DNA of 64,000 nucleotides from Neorhizobium petrolearium (GCF_017873175.1 NZ_JAGGJW010000009.1:1-64000); one strand, 5' to 3'; shown: positions 9,022 through 19,308, counted from the first letter of the stretch. Program-made: numbers and translations. The notes: generated by a model not told the origin, from the sequence alone.

Positions 9022-9963
9022 ATGAATAACGCTCTCGACACGGATAACATAGCTGCCGAACTGGTCACGCTGCGCGACTACTGGCGCTATGCGATCTCCC
9101 GCTTCAACGCGGCGAACCTGAGCTTCGGCCACGGCACGACGACAGCCGGCGACGATGCCGCTTTCCTGATCCTCGACTCCCTCGACCTGCCGATCGATGC
9201 GCTCGATCCTTTTCTCGATGCGCGCCTGCTGCCGTCGGAGCGCAAGCTGCTGGCCGAACGCATCGAGATGCGCGTAACCACCAGAAAGCCCTCTTCCTAT
9301 CTGACCGGTCGCGCTTACATCCAGGGCGTTCGCTTTCATGTCGATGAACGGGTCATCGTGCCCCGCTCCCATATCGGTGAAATCCTGTTCACTGAATATC
9401 TCGGCGAGAACGGCTCCTCCTTCCTGCCCGATCCGCTGAGCGTCGAAAGCGCCGTCGACATCTGCACGGGGTCTGGATGCCTCGCGGTGCTTGCCGCAAA
9501 ATTTTTCCCGAATGCGGAGGTGGATGCCGTCGACCTCTCCTTTGATGCGCTGCAAGTCGCCGCGCTCAATCTCGCGGAACATAATGTCGAGGACCAGGTG
9601 ACCCTTCATCAGGGCGACCTCTTCGCACCGCTCGGAAAGAAGAAATACGACCTGATCATCACCAACCCGCCCTATGTCGATCACGAGGCGATGGCGGCAT
9701 TTCCGGAGGAGTTTCAAGCCGAGCCGGCCATGGCCTTCGACGGCGGTGAAGACGGGCTCGACATCGTCCGCAGCCTGCTGGCGGAAGCGCCGAAACACCT
9801 CAATCCCGATGGCGGCATGATTTGCGAGATCGGCTCCGGCCGTGAAATCCTGGAAGAGGAATTTCCCGATCTCGACTTCCTGTGGCTGGAAACCGCCGAA
9901 TCCCAGGATGCGGTTTTCTGGATCACTGCCGAATCGCTCGGCGTCAGGGTGAAGAAGAAATAG
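9022..9963 (+). CDS. prmB: Ribosomal protein L3 N5-glutamine methyltransferase
   Basis: Methylates a glutamine in ribosomal protein L3 using S-adenosylmethionine. The 313 residues contain the SAM-binding DICTGSGCLAVLAA (about 149-162) and the catalytic NPPY (ITNPPYVD, about 214) of the HemK/PrmB family. The N-terminal region, with RFNAANLSFGHGT and VPRSHIGEIL, fits PrmB rather than PrmC. It lies 45 bp after pth and is probably cotranscribed. It is convergent with clpS. Confidence 0.92.
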   Translation: MNNALDTDNIAAELVTLRDYWRYAISRFNAANLSFGHGTTTAGDDAAFLILDSLDLPIDALDPFLDARLLPSERKLLAERIEMRVTTRKPSSYLTGRAYIQGVRFHVDERVIVPRSHIGEILFTEYLGENGSSFLPDPLSVESAVDICTGSGCLAVLAAKFFPNAEVDAVDLSFDALQVAALNLAEHNVEDQVTLHQGDLFAPLGKKKYDLIITNPPYVDHEAMAAFPEEFQAEPAMAFDGGEDGLDIVRSLLAEAPKHLNPDGGMICEIGSGREILEEEFPDLDFLWLETAESQDAVFWITAESLGVRVKKK

Positions 9964-9994
9964 GCAAGCACGCCCCTCGCCGTCGCAAGCCTGT

Positions 9995-10303
9995 TTATTC
10001 TTCAGGCTCGGTCGTGAACATCAGCGGAAAGCCGGCCTCCTTGGCGAGGTCCATCGCTTCCTTGGACTTGGTCTCGGCAATATCCCTGGCGCAGACCACG
10101 ACCACGGATGTGCCCATGCGGTGGGCGGTCATCATCACGCGGTAGCCGGTCTCCTCGCTCATGCGGAACACGGCCTTCAGCACCATGATGACGAATTCAC
10201 GCGGCGTATAGTCGTCGTTCACCAGAATGACCTTGTAGAGCTTCGGCCGCTCCAGCTTGGGCTTGGTGATCGTCTTTGGTTTGAGGATGATGTCTTCGGC
10301 CAT
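9995..10303 (-). CDS. clpS: ClpS-type adaptor for ClpA protease
   Basis: Delivers N-degron substrates to ClpAP. The 102 residues carry the ClpS core: LYKVILVNDDYTPREFVIMVL, AHRMGTSVVVVCARDIAETK. I start at ATG 10303, preceded by AGGAGA, not the in-frame ATG 30 bp upstream. No clpA is adjacent. Rhizobia commonly carry a ClpS1 next to clpA and a separate ClpS2, so this is probably ClpS2 (inference). It is convergent with prmB and divergent from ychF. Confidence 0.93.
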   Translation of the reverse strand: MAEDIILKPKTITKPKLERPKLYKVILVNDDYTPREFVIMVLKAVFRMSEETGYRVMMTAHRMGTSVVVVCARDIAETKSKEAMDLAKEAGFPLMFTTEPEE

Positions 10304-10484
10304 CGGCTTCTCCTGATGACGTCCGCCTGACAAGAGACATGCGAGCTATATCGCACCGCAACCGGAATATTTCAAGCAACCGCGGCGTGATCGAATGTTC
10401 TATTGCCGCCGAACCCTTGACCCGGCACGCCCATTCCCCCATAGCCACAGCAACGAAAATTTCAAAGATACAGGGTCCGGACCC

Positions 10485-11588
10485 ATGGGTTTCAAATGCG
10501 GTATCGTGGGCCTGCCGAATGTCGGCAAGTCCACGCTCTTCAATGCTCTCACCAAGACGGCCGCGGCGCAGGCGGCCAATTATCCCTTCTGCACAATCGA
10601 ACCGAATACCGGCGAAGTTGCGGTTCCCGATCCGCGCATGCAGAAGCTTGCGGCGGTCGCAGGCTCCAAGGAAATCATCCCGACCCGCATCTCCTTCGTG
10701 GACATCGCCGGCCTGGTGCGCGGCGCGTCCAAGGGTGAGGGCCTCGGCAACAAGTTCCTCGCCAATATCCGCGAAGTCGATGCGGTGGTGCATGTGCTGC
10801 GCTGCTTCGAGGACGACGACATCACCCATGTCGAAGGACGGATAGATCCGGTCGGAGATGCCGACACGATCGAGACAGAACTGATGCTCGCCGATCTGGA
10901 GAGCCTTGAGCGCCGCGTCGAGCAGACCCGCAAGCGCGCCACCGGCAAGGACAAGGATTCCATGGCGCAACTGCCGGTGATGGAAGCCGTGATCAAGCTT
11001 CTGAACGACGGCAAGCCCGCCCGGCTGCTCCTGAAGACCCTTTCAACCGAGGAGGTTGGCATCCTGAAGGATCTCAACCTTCTGACCTCGCATCCGGTTC
11101 TCTACGTCTGCAACGTCGCGGAGGCAGACGCCTCGACGGGCAACAAGCACACCGAAGCCGTCGCCGCCATGGCAAAGGAACAGGGCGCCGAATGTGTGAT
11201 CATCTCGGCTGCGATCGAGTCCGAGGTCGCGCAGCTTCCGGAAGACGAGGCGAAGGAGTTCCTGTCTGCTCTCGGGCTTGAAGAAGCGGGCCTCGACCGC
11301 CTCATCCGCGCCGGGTACCACCTCCTCGACCTGATCACCTATTTCACCGTCGGCCCAAAGGAAACCCGCGCCTGGACGATCGTACGCGGCACCAAGGCAC
11401 CTGCCGCCGCAGGCGTTATCCATACCGACTTCGAGCGCGGCTTCATCCGCGCCTTTACCATCGCCTACGACGACTATATCGCCTATGGCGGCGAGGTAGG
11501 CGCCAAGGAGGCCGGCAAGGCGCGCGACGAAGGCAAGGAATACGTCGTGCAGGATGGCGACGTCATCCATTTCCGCTTCAACACCTGA
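10485..11588 (+). CDS. ychF: Redox-regulated ribosome-binding ATPase YchF/EngD
   Basis: An Obg-family P-loop protein that prefers ATP and binds ribosomes. The 367 residues show Walker [10 protein letters not shown] near residue 8, [20 protein letters not shown] (switch II), the altered NVAEAD base-recognition motif and the C-terminal TGS-like domain ([23 protein letters not shown] end). The ATG at 10485 gives the classical N-terminus [17 protein letters not shown]. The MaoC pair follows on the same strand. Confidence 0.97.
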   Translation: MGFKCGIVGLPNVGKSTLFNALTKTAAAQAANYPFCTIEPNTGEVAVPDPRMQKLAAVAGSKEIIPTRISFVDIAGLVRGASKGEGLGNKFLANIREVDAVVHVLRCFEDDDITHVEGRIDPVGDADTIETELMLADLESLERRVEQTRKRATGKDKDSMAQLPVMEAVIKLLNDGKPARLLLKTLSTEEVGILKDLNLLTSHPVLYVCNVAEADASTGNKHTEAVAAMAKEQGAECVIISAAIESEVAQLPEDEAKEFLSALGLEEAGLDRLIRAGYHLLDLITYFTVGPKETRAWTIVRGTKAPAAAGVIHTDFERGFIRAFTIAYDDYIAYGGEVGAKEAGKARDEGKEYVVQDGDVIHFRFNT

Positions 11589-11608
11589 CCTGGGAGGCGG
11601 AGGTGCCG

Positions 11609-12079
11609 ATGATGGAGGAACGGTATTTCTTCGAGGATTTCGCTGAGGGCCGCGTTTTCCCGCTCGCGACGAAACGGGTGACGGCCGAAGAGATCATCGA
11701 ATTCGCAGCCGAGTTCGATCCTCAGCCCATGCATCTCGACGAGGCGGCGGGCAAGGCCAGCATCCTCGGCGGTCTGTCGGCCTCCGGCTGGCATACGGCG
11801 AGCATGTTCATGCGCATGATGTTCGACGGCTGGCTGTCGCGTTCGTCGTCGGAGGGCTCGCCCGGCATCGAATTCATGCAATGGAAGAAGCCGGTACTGG
11901 CCGGCGACACACTTTCCGGCCGTTCCACGGTGCTCGAATCCCGCCCTCTCCGCTCCCGCCCCGGCATCGGCCTTGTGAAATTCCTGCACGAGGTGGAGAA
12001 CCAGCACGGCGAGGTGGTGATGCGCGGCGAAAACCCGATCATGATGCGGCTCCGCGAGGCACAGGAGAACGCGGCGTGA
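11609..12079 (+). CDS. MaoC-like hotdog-fold dehydratase 1
   Basis: A hotdog-fold protein of about 156 residues related to enoyl-CoA hydratases (R-specific). The hydratase signature is visible: FDPQPMHLDE near 34 and GGLSASGWHT near 54. It probably acts on an acyl-CoA, substrate unknown. The ATG at 11609 follows GGAGG; a GTG at 11603 would add two residues. It overlaps the next gene in the form GTGA and is a clear paralogue of it, so the two may form a heterodimer. Confidence 0.85.
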   Translation: MMEERYFFEDFAEGRVFPLATKRVTAEEIIEFAAEFDPQPMHLDEAAGKASILGGLSASGWHTASMFMRMMFDGWLSRSSSEGSPGIEFMQWKKPVLAGDTLSGRSTVLESRPLRSRPGIGLVKFLHEVENQHGEVVMRGENPIMMRLREAQENAA

Positions 12080-12543
12080 GACTGATCGAACTCTCCCCGC
12101 CGGGCCGCAAGATCATCACCGGCACCCTCGCCTTCACCGCCGAGGATATCATCCGCTTTGCGAAGAAATTCGATCCGCAACCCTTCCATGTCGATGCGGA
12201 CGCGGCAAGGAATTACGTCTTCGGCGGTCTCTGTGCGTCCGGGTGGCATACCTGCGCCGGTTGGATGAAGACCTACATCGCCTATTGGACGAAGGAAGCA
12301 GCACGTCTCGAAAGCGAGGGGATCTCTCCGCCCAAACTCGGCCCCTCTGCCGGTTTCAAGAAGCTGCAGTGGCTGAAGCCCGTCTATGCCGGCGACAGCA
12401 TCACCTATTCCATTTCCGTGACGGAAAGCCGCCCGCTGGCCTCGCGCCCCGGCACCTGGATCAACATGACCGTCAACGACGGCGTGAACCAGCATGGCGA
12501 CGTCGTGATGCGGTATGAAGGCACTGTACTGGAATTCGACTAG
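12076..12543 (+). CDS. MaoC-like hotdog-fold dehydratase 2
   Basis: 155 residues, paralogue of the preceding gene, with FDPQPFHVD and GGLCASGWHT hydratase segments. It starts at a GTG (12076) overlapping the upstream TGA by the GTGA arrangement, which implies translational coupling. An upstream in-frame extension exists but lies wholly inside the first gene and lacks homology. Substrate is unknown; a paired acyl-CoA hydratase is the likeliest role. Confidence 0.85.
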   Translation: MRLIELSPPGRKIITGTLAFTAEDIIRFAKKFDPQPFHVDADAARNYVFGGLCASGWHTCAGWMKTYIAYWTKEAARLESEGISPPKLGPSAGFKKLQWLKPVYAGDSITYSISVTESRPLASRPGTWINMTVNDGVNQHGDVVMRYEGTVLEFD

Positions 12544-12582
12544 GCGCGCGTATGCCGGCAGGCGCCTTCGCCCGCCCAATTC

Positions 12583-13122
12583 TCAATGGCCGGCGAATTC
12601 CACCAGTGTTCTGACCTCAACCCCAAGCGCTTCGAGTTTCTTGCGGCCGCCAAGATCCGGCAGGTCGATGACGAAACAAGCCGAGACGATCTCCGCGCCC
12701 AGCTGCCTGAGCAGCCTGACTGCGCCTTCTGCCGTGCCGCCCGTGGCAATCAGGTCGTCGGTCAGGATCACCTTCTCGCCGGGCTTCAGCGCATCGACGT
12801 GCATCTCCATTTCGTCCGTGCCGTATTCGAGACTGTAGGCCATCCGGACGGTCTCATGCGGCAGCTTGCCCTTCTTGCGGATCGGCACGAAGCCCGCCGA
12901 GAGTTGATGCGCCAGCGCGCCTCCCAGGATGAAGCCGCGTGCCTCGATGCCGGCGATCTTGTCGACGCCCAGGCCGACATAGGGCTTGACCAGTTCGTCC
13001 ACAGCCTGACGGAAGGCTGCAGCGTCACCCAGCAATGTCGTGATGTCACGGAAAATGATGCCGGGTTTCGGATAGTCCGGAATCGACCGGATGGAAGCGG
13101 CGAGATCTGTTCTGAAAGACAT
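12583..13122 (-). CDS. apt: Adenine phosphoribosyltransferase
   Basis: Salvages adenine to AMP using PRPP. The 179 residues fit the family length. The PRPP-binding motif [14 protein letters not shown] is visible near residue 117, and the family segments [14 protein letters not shown] and [17 protein letters not shown] are present. It lies downstream of petABC on the same strand but is separated from it by a strong terminator, so it is probably transcribed independently. Confidence 0.96.
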   Translation of the reverse strand: MSFRTDLAASIRSIPDYPKPGIIFRDITTLLGDAAAFRQAVDELVKPYVGLGVDKIAGIEARGFILGGALAHQLSAGFVPIRKKGKLPHETVRMAYSLEYGTDEMEMHVDALKPGEKVILTDDLIATGGTAEGAVRLLRQLGAEIVSACFVIDLPDLGGRKKLEALGVEVRTLVEFAGH

Positions 13123-13192
13123 GAGACCCTGGGACGATTGATGGGACGATGATGAAGGACGATCCTATCAATTCGAGCCCCCTCACCCAATA

Positions 13193-13220
13193 AAAAAGGC
13201 GGTCTCGCGACCGCCTTTTT
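13193..13220 (-). terminator. Terminator after petC
   Basis: A perfect 12-bp stem AAAAAGGCGGTC / GACCGCCTTTTT with a 4-base loop, just beyond the petC stop. The arms carry A- and T-runs, so it could work in both directions, but it stands between petC and apt on the minus strand. Confidence 0.9.
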
Positions 13221-13238
13221 AGTTCTGAGAACGAAGCC

Positions 13239-14114
13239 TCAGTGTTCCTTGTTGGCGTAGACCGACTTCTTCGTCAGATAGATCAGGCCGGTGAAGATCA
13301 CCAGGAACACCATGACCATGAAGCCCGTGCGCTTTCGCTCTTCGAGATGCGGCTCGGCGGTCCACATCAGGAAGGCCGACACGTCCTTGGCGTACTGGTC
13401 GAGCGTCTGCGGAGCACCATCATCATACGTCACCTGGTCGGCGCTGATCGGCGGAGCCATGGCAAGTGCCGCGGCACCGGCGAAATGCGGGTTGAAGTGC
13501 GTGCCTTCGGCAACGGTCACACCTTCCGGCGGCTCCTGGTAGCCGGTCAGCAGCGAATAGATGTAGTCCGGACCGCCTTCCTGATACTGCGTGAACATGT
13601 CGAAGATGAACTGCGGGAAACCACGCTCGACGCCGCGTGCCTTGGCAAGCAGTGACATGTCCGGTGGTGCGGCACCGTTATTGGCGGCAGCGGCAGCCTC
13701 GTTGTTCGGGAACGGCGACGGGAAGTAGTCGGACGGGATGGCCTTGCGGGTGAACATCTCCCCTTCGCCATTCGGGCCGTCCTGCACTTCGTATTCGCCT
13801 GCGAAAGCCTTCACCTGCTCTTCCGAGTAGCCGAGATCTTCCAGTGTGCGGAAAGCCACCAGCTTCATCGAATGACAGGCGGAACAGACTTCCTTGTAGA
13901 CCTTGAGGCCGCGCTGCAGCTGAGCCTTGTCGTATTTGCCGAACGGACCGGCGAAGGACCAATCCTGGCTAACCGGCTTGAGGATCGGATAGTGGCCGGC
14001 CTCCGCCGCATGGTGGACGGCGGCGGCGAGATCGCCCTCTTCGGCGGCAGCCGCGGAACCTGCGCCAAAGCCCAGGGCGGCGATCAGCGCGATGCTTGTC
14101 ACAAGCTTCTTCAT
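13239..14114 (-). CDS. petC: Cytochrome c1 of the bc1 complex
   Basis: Haem-carrying subunit of ubiquinol:cytochrome c reductase. The 291 residues have a signal peptide (to about residue 23), the haem-binding CSACH near residue 77, and a C-terminal membrane anchor (MVMVFLVIFTGLIYL) that holds the domain on the periplasmic side. It is the last gene of petABC, 28 bp after petB, with a terminator after it. Rhizobia often encode cytochromes b and c1 separately, as here. Confidence 0.96.
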   Translation of the reverse strand: MKKLVTSIALIAALGFGAGSAAAAEEGDLAAAVHHAAEAGHYPILKPVSQDWSFAGPFGKYDKAQLQRGLKVYKEVCSACHSMKLVAFRTLEDLGYSEEQVKAFAGEYEVQDGPNGEGEMFTRKAIPSDYFPSPFPNNEAAAAANNGAAPPDMSLLAKARGVERGFPQFIFDMFTQYQEGGPDYIYSLLTGYQEPPEGVTVAEGTHFNPHFAGAAALAMAPPISADQVTYDDGAPQTLDQYAKDVSAFLMWTAEPHLEERKRTGFMVMVFLVIFTGLIYLTKKSVYANKEH

Positions 14115-14142
14115 TGTCTCAATTCCTTTTCGGCGCGGATCG

Positions 14143-15396
14143 TCAAGCCTTGGCGTTCTTTTCGAGAACCGCCTCGGTAATCGAATTCGGGATGCGCCGC
14201 GGGGTCTCGAAGAGGCCGAGCAGGGGCATGATCACGAGGAAGAAGCCGAAATAGTACAGGGTACCTAATTGGGCCATCAGGGTGTAGAGGTCGGTCGGCG
14301 TGCGCGAGCCCAGCCAGCCGAGCATGATGCAGTCGGCGACGAAGAGCCAAAAGAACAGCTTGTACCAGGGACGGTAGACAGCCGAGCGGACCTTCGAGGT
14401 GTCGAGCCAGGGCAGGAAGAACAGGATGATGATCGAACCGAACATCACCAGCACGCCGCCAAGCTTCGAATCGATCGGTCCGACATTGAAGGTGATGGCG
14501 CGCAGCATCGCGTAGAACGGCAGATAGTACCATTCCGGAACGATATGGGCCGGTGTCTTCAGTGCGTCAGCCGGGATGTAGTTGTCCGGATGGCCGAGGA
14601 AGTTCGGCATGTAGAAGATGAACCAGGCATAGGCGATCAGGAAGACCGACACGCCGAGTGCGTCCTTCAGCGTCGCGTAGGGGGTGAAGGCGACAGTATC
14701 CGTCTTGGTCTTCACTTCGACGCCGGTCGGGTTGGTCTGACCAGTGACATGCAGCGCCCAGACATGCAGGACGACGACCCCCGCGATCATGAAGGGCAGG
14801 AGGTAATGCAGCGAGAAGAAGCGGTTGAGCGTCGGCTGGTCGACGGCAAAGCCGCCGAGCAGGAACTGCTGTATCCACTCGCCGACCAGCGGGAAGGCCG
14901 AGAAGAAGCCGGTGATGACGGTGGCGCCCCAGAAGGACATCTGGCCCCAGGGGAGCACGTAGCCCATAAAGCCGGTCGCCATCATCAGCAGGTAGATCAC
15001 CACGCCGAGGATCCACAATATCTCGCGAGGCGCCTTGTAGGAGCCGTAGTAGAGGCCGCGGGCGATATGCAGATAGACGGCGACGAAGAAGAACGATGCA
15101 CCGTTGGCATGCATGTAACGCAGTAGCCAGCCGTGATTGACGTCGCGCATGATCTTTTCGACGCTGTCGAAGGCGAGGCCGGTCGAGGCTGCATAGTGCA
15201 TGGCCAGAACCACGCCTGTGAGGATCTGCACCACCAGCATGACCGACAGCATGGCGCCGAAAGTATAGGCGTAGTTCAGGTTCCGGGGAACGGGATAGGA
15301 GACAAAGCTGTCATGGACCATGCGCGGCAGCGGAAGCCGCGAGTCGATCCATTTCTCGATGCCGGTCGACGGCTGATATGTGGAATGACCGCTCAT
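14143..15396 (-). CDS. petB: Cytochrome b of the bc1 complex
   Basis: The membrane core of ubiquinol:cytochrome c reductase, carrying two b haems and the Qo and Qi sites. At 417 residues it is a full-length (b plus subunit-IV-like) cytochrome b. The [10 protein letters not shown] segment (Qo site PEWY) is near residue 285, and the His-rich helices HVWALHV and [19 protein letters not shown] carry haem ligands. Rieske (petA) lies 13 bp upstream and cytochrome c1 downstream. Confidence 0.97.
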   Translation of the reverse strand: MSGHSTYQPSTGIEKWIDSRLPLPRMVHDSFVSYPVPRNLNYAYTFGAMLSVMLVVQILTGVVLAMHYAASTGLAFDSVEKIMRDVNHGWLLRYMHANGASFFFVAVYLHIARGLYYGSYKAPREILWILGVVIYLLMMATGFMGYVLPWGQMSFWGATVITGFFSAFPLVGEWIQQFLLGGFAVDQPTLNRFFSLHYLLPFMIAGVVVLHVWALHVTGQTNPTGVEVKTKTDTVAFTPYATLKDALGVSVFLIAYAWFIFYMPNFLGHPDNYIPADALKTPAHIVPEWYYLPFYAMLRAITFNVGPIDSKLGGVLVMFGSIIILFFLPWLDTSKVRSAVYRPWYKLFFWLFVADCIMLGWLGSRTPTDLYTLMAQLGTLYYFGFFLVIMPLLGLFETPRRIPNSITEAVLEKNAKA

Positions 15397-15409
15397 TTAT
15401 AAGAACCCC

Positions 15410-15988
15410 TCACCCGATCTGAATGACTGTGTCGGACTTAAACGCGAAATTCGGAATGGCGAGATTCTCCGGAGCCGGACCTTTGCGAATACGGCCGGCC
15501 GTATCGTAGACCGACCCGTGGCACGGACAGAACCACCCATTGTATTCGCCGGACTGGCCGAGCGGGATACAGCCGAGATGAGTGCAGGAGCCGATCATGA
15601 CGATCCAGTTCTCCTTGCCCTCGCCGCCCGAGCGGTCGGCACCAGTGGCTGGAGCGTCGGCGGGCAGGTTGGCGTTGCGCGCGATCGGGTCCTTGAGTTC
15701 GCTAAGCGGAACGGACGCAGCGGCCGCGACTTCCTCGGGCGTGCGATTGCGGATGAAGACCGGCTTGCCGCGCCATTTGACGGTCAGCGACATGCCCGGC
15801 TCGATAGCGCCGACATTCACCTCGATCGAAGCGAGCGCGAGCGTGGAAGCATCGGGCCGCATCTGGTCGATGAACGGCCAGGCAACCGAAACCGCGCCGA
15901 CGACGCCGGCCATGCCTGTCGTCAGGTAAAGGAAATCACGGCGAGTAGGCTCGCCCAGTGTTTCGCTATGTGTGTCGTGCTCGCTCAC
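15410..15988 (-). CDS. petA: Rieske iron-sulfur subunit of the bc1 complex
   Basis: Transfers electrons from ubiquinol to cytochrome c1 through a 2Fe-2S cluster. The 192 residues have a twin-arginine motif (TRRDFLYLT, about 15-23) in front of a single membrane anchor, so Tat export is expected. The cluster-binding CTHLGC and CPCHGS motifs are near 136 and 155. The gene starts with GTG at 15988 and is the first gene of petABC. Confidence 0.96.
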   Translation of the reverse strand: MSEHDTHSETLGEPTRRDFLYLTTGMAGVVGAVSVAWPFIDQMRPDASTLALASIEVNVGAIEPGMSLTVKWRGKPVFIRNRTPEEVAAAASVPLSELKDPIARNANLPADAPATGADRSGGEGKENWIVMIGSCTHLGCIPLGQSGEYNGWFCPCHGSVYDTAGRIRKGPAPENLAIPNFAFKSDTVIQIG

Positions 15989-16379
15989 GGCTCAATCATC
16001 CTCTCACGCAATTCGCGAAATCGCATAGCCCCCGAAAGGCCGGCGAATCTCGTCTGAACACAATTCCAACACAGATTCCCCGGCAATCCGGCGCCTTCTA
16101 TGCTTGATCGCAAAATATGTCCAGCCTTGGCAAGGGCCTGAAGCCAGTTTATCGCAGGAAAACCCAGGGCTTTCCAATCCGCAGGAAACGTGGGTGTGGA
16201 GAGCCTCGCAAGCGAGGCGAAAATCTGGCACCTGGCCCCGCAAAGACAGGCCGAGCCAAAAAAAACGCAGAAATGCAGCGTCCAGCGTTAACCGCATCGC
16301 GGGATGCCGCATTGCAACAAACCGGGCCTCGTGATAGGTCGGGCGCACGACAAGAGGCGGCCGTTCCGGACAGACCTGA
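15989..16379. other. Intergenic region between petA and the EEP hydrolase gene
   Basis: 391 bp without a supported gene. It must contain divergent promoters for petABC and the hydrolase gene, but I see no clear -35/-10 pair. A small inverted repeat GCCTCG-caag-CGAGGC lies at 16203-16218. Short open frames here have unlikely composition and no recognisable family. Confidence 0.5.
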
Positions 16380-17330
16380 ATGAGACAAGCAATATCGGTT
16401 GCCATCTGCGTCATCGTGTCGCTTGTGCTTGCCGCGATCGGCACCCGTTACATCCATCCCCATTGGATTCTGGCCACGCTCTACAGCCTGCAGCTGCACG
16501 CGGCGGCAATGTGTGTCGTCGCGATGCTGATTGCCCTTGTTGTGAAACGGCACTTCCTCGTCTGGCTGCTTTTTGCTGCAGCACTGCTCTTCACGGGCCA
16601 TGCCGTGCTGATCAGTCGCGAGTTCGCAGAGCCGATGACCGCGTCCGACGCCGCTGCGCCGACCTTCCGGCTAATGTCCTTCAACATCCTCAACGACAAT
16701 TATGAAAATGCAGAAAATATCACCCGCACGATCCTGTCGTCGGGTGCTGATCTGGTGAATATCATGGAGGCGGCCCCGCTGCGCGTTCATATGAATGAAC
16801 TCGCGCAAACCTATCCCTACCGGATCGGATGCGGCATCCTCATCCAGGATTGCGACCAGCTTATGCTGTCCAAGGTCCCGATTGAGTCGCCTCAGGTGCG
16901 GACGCTCAGCGATATCTTCCCGGAACGTTTCATCCTGGCGAAGGTCACCGTCGCAGGCCGGACGATCAATTTTGTCGGCATCCATACGACCAAGCCATAT
17001 TTCGACAACTTCCACTCGCTCGAACTGAACCGGGCCGCTCTGGCAATTGCCGAAACGACCGGTCCCCTGCTTCTTTCCGGTGATTTCAATGCGTCGAGCC
17101 TAGCGCCGAACATGCGCCGTTTTCTGCGCATCACGACGCTCAAGACCGGGGGATGGGAACCGCCCACCTGGCCGATCAGAGCCGGCAGGCTCGGCGTGCC
17201 GATCGACCACGTCTATGTTCGGACGCCGTTGAAGATAAAGTCGGTGACACAGATTCCCGATGCACATGGCTCGAACCATTACGGGCTCATAGCCGAAATC
17301 GCCATCACCGGCGCCGGCAGCGGGGATTAG
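16380..17330 (+). CDS. Membrane-anchored endonuclease/exonuclease/phosphatase-family protein
   Basis: 316 residues. The N-terminal third holds three hydrophobic helices (about 3-22, 33-55, 58-78). It is followed by an EEP fold: MSFNILNDN near 99, LLSGDFNAS near 235, and the C-terminal IDHVYV and GSNHYGLIAEI. This catalytic set is seen in DNase I, sphingomyelinase and inositol phosphatase relatives. The domain is probably periplasmic; substrate is unknown. It is convergent with the ABC exporter gene 2 bp away. Confidence 0.85.
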   Translation: MRQAISVAICVIVSLVLAAIGTRYIHPHWILATLYSLQLHAAAMCVVAMLIALVVKRHFLVWLLFAAALLFTGHAVLISREFAEPMTASDAAAPTFRLMSFNILNDNYENAENITRTILSSGADLVNIMEAAPLRVHMNELAQTYPYRIGCGILIQDCDQLMLSKVPIESPQVRTLSDIFPERFILAKVTVAGRTINFVGIHTTKPYFDNFHSLELNRAALAIAETTGPLLLSGDFNASSLAPNMRRFLRITTLKTGGWEPPTWPIRAGRLGVPIDHVYVRTPLKIKSVTQIPDAHGSNHYGLIAEIAITGAGSGD

Positions 17331-17332
17331 AC

Positions 17333-19195
17333 CTATTGCGCCGCATCGGCGGCGAGGAAACCGCCCGACTGCCTCGCCCAGAGCTCGGCATAAAGCCCGC
17401 CTCGCGCAATGAGTTCGTCATGGCTGCCTTCCTCGATGATCCGGCCTTCGTCCATAACGATGAGTCGGTCGAGGGCGGCGATGGTGGAAAGCCTGTGGGC
17501 GATCGCCATGACGGTCTTGCCCTGCATCAGCCGTTCGAGATTGGACTGGATTGCGGCTTCCACTTCGGAATCGAGCGCCGAGGTCGCCTCGTCCAGCACC
17601 AGGATGGGCGCATCCTTGAGCATGACGCGGGCGATTGCGATACGCTGACGCTGGCCGCCCGACAACTTGACGCCCCGCTCGCCCACATGTGCGTCGAAAC
17701 CCTTGCGGCCACGCTGATCTTCAAGCGCAGCGATGAATTTATCGGCTTCTGCTTTGCTTGCGGCGTCGAGCAATTGCGCTTCCGTCGCATCCGGCCGACC
17801 GAACAGGATATTGTCGCGGATTGAGCGATGCAGCAGCGATGCATCCTGCGTCACCATGCCGATCCGGGCGCGCAAGGATTCCTGTGTGACCTCTGAAATA
17901 TCCTGCCCGTCGATCAGAATGCGCCCGCCTTCAAGGTCGTAGAAGCGCAACAACAGGTTGACGAGCGTCGACTTGCCGGCCCCTGAGCGCCCGATAATGC
18001 CGATTTTCTCGCCCGGCCGGATGGTGAGGGAGAGATTGTCGATCACGCCTCCCTTCCTGCCATAGTGGAAGCTGACGTTTTCGAAGCGGATCTCCGGCCG
18101 CTTGACGACAAGTTCGGTCGCGTTCGGCGCATCCACAAGCCCGATCGGCTGCGAAATAAGCTCGGCGGCGTTTTGCACCGTTCCGAAATTGCGCATGATG
18201 CCGTTGAACTGCGTCATGAGTCTTCCGAGCAGGAAGTTGAGACGTAGCACCAGCGCCAGGGTGAAGGCCACGGCGCCCGCGCTGATTTTGCCTGAAAGCC
18301 ACAGGTGAATGCAGAGCGCTGCCATGCTGGTAATCATCACGCCGGACAGAAGCGCCATCGAGGCCCGCACTCCGGTGATGAAGCGCGTGAACATGATCAG
18401 CGTGCGCTGATAGATATCGAAGCCCTGTCGCATATAGCGGTCATTGGCCTCGTCGCGACCGAAGAGACGCAGCGTCTGGATATTGCTGTAGGCGTCCACC
18501 ATGCGCCCATTCAGCATCGAGGCCGCTTCGGCTGTCTCACGGGAATGATAACGTATGCGCGGAACGAAATAACGGGCGAGCAGCGAAAAGATGAACACCC
18601 AGAGGCAAACGACCACGGCCAGCCGCCAGTCCAGGCCGCCGACGAGCAACAGCATGGAAACCGAATAGATGCAGACGAACCAGACACTTTCCATCAGCGA
18701 CGTCACCAGATCGCCCACCGCCTGACCACCGGACCAGACCTTGGTGACGATCCGCCCGGAAAAATCGTTCTGGAAGAACGTCAGCGATTGCCGCGCGACA
18801 TGCAGATAGGACTGCCAACGCACGAGGTTGTAAAACCCGGGCGTTATGATCTGCTGATCCGTCAATGCCGTCAGAAGCGTGACCAGGAAGCGGATGACGC
18901 CGATCAGCACAAGCATGCCGAACAGTTCGGCTCCATGCTGTGCAAGCAATCCATGCCAACCGTCACCGGGTTTCACCGTCGCGAGAATATCGACGAGACG
19001 GCCCACGAACCAGAACAACGCGGCTTCGATCGCAGCCGTGAGCCCGCCAAGGACGAGCATGACCAGGAACGGAGCCTTGGCTTGGGAAATATAGAACCAG
19101 ATGAATGCGAATACGTTTTCAGGCGGCTTGAGATCGTCCCGCCTGTCAAATGGTTTGATCCAGTTCTCGAACGTGCGGAACAGCCAGCTTGTCAT
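17333..19195 (-). CDS. ABC exporter half-transporter (permease-ATPase fusion) 1
   Basis: About 620 residues: six-helix exporter domain (about 40-340), then an ATPase with Walker A GRSGAGKST, signature LSGGQRQRIAIAR, Walker B ILVLDEATSALD and H-loop IAHRLSTI. All motifs are canonical. I start at ATG 19195 (MTSWLFRTFENW). It lies 113 bp downstream of a close paralogue on the same strand, so a heterodimeric exporter is likely. Cargo is unknown. Confidence 0.92.
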   Translation of the reverse strand: MTSWLFRTFENWIKPFDRRDDLKPPENVFAFIWFYISQAKAPFLVMLVLGGLTAAIEAALFWFVGRLVDILATVKPGDGWHGLLAQHGAELFGMLVLIGVIRFLVTLLTALTDQQIITPGFYNLVRWQSYLHVARQSLTFFQNDFSGRIVTKVWSGGQAVGDLVTSLMESVWFVCIYSVSMLLLVGGLDWRLAVVVCLWVFIFSLLARYFVPRIRYHSRETAEAASMLNGRMVDAYSNIQTLRLFGRDEANDRYMRQGFDIYQRTLIMFTRFITGVRASMALLSGVMITSMAALCIHLWLSGKISAGAVAFTLALVLRLNFLLGRLMTQFNGIMRNFGTVQNAAELISQPIGLVDAPNATELVVKRPEIRFENVSFHYGRKGGVIDNLSLTIRPGEKIGIIGRSGAGKSTLVNLLLRFYDLEGGRILIDGQDISEVTQESLRARIGMVTQDASLLHRSIRDNILFGRPDATEAQLLDAASKAEADKFIAALEDQRGRKGFDAHVGERGVKLSGGQRQRIAIARVMLKDAPILVLDEATSALDSEVEAAIQSNLERLMQGKTVMAIAHRLSTIAALDRLIVMDEGRIIEEGSHDELIARGGLYAELWARQSGGFLAADAAQ

Positions 19196-19308
19196 AGCTC
19201 GGATATAGGCGGATTCCGGCAACCGGCAAAGCAAAAGGGGAGGATGGCGGGTTACATTTTTTTAACGTCGGCTGACCCTTTGAGATGAACAATCGAAACG
19301 GCGGCGGA

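Noticed and set aside
8143..9798. 551-codon frame antisense to pth and prmB
   Set aside because: Composition is Arg/Gly/Asp-heavy with no motif; both sense genes are certain.
16004..16444. 146-codon frame in the petA upstream gap
   Set aside because: No family, no ribosome-binding site, and it overlaps the start of the EEP gene.
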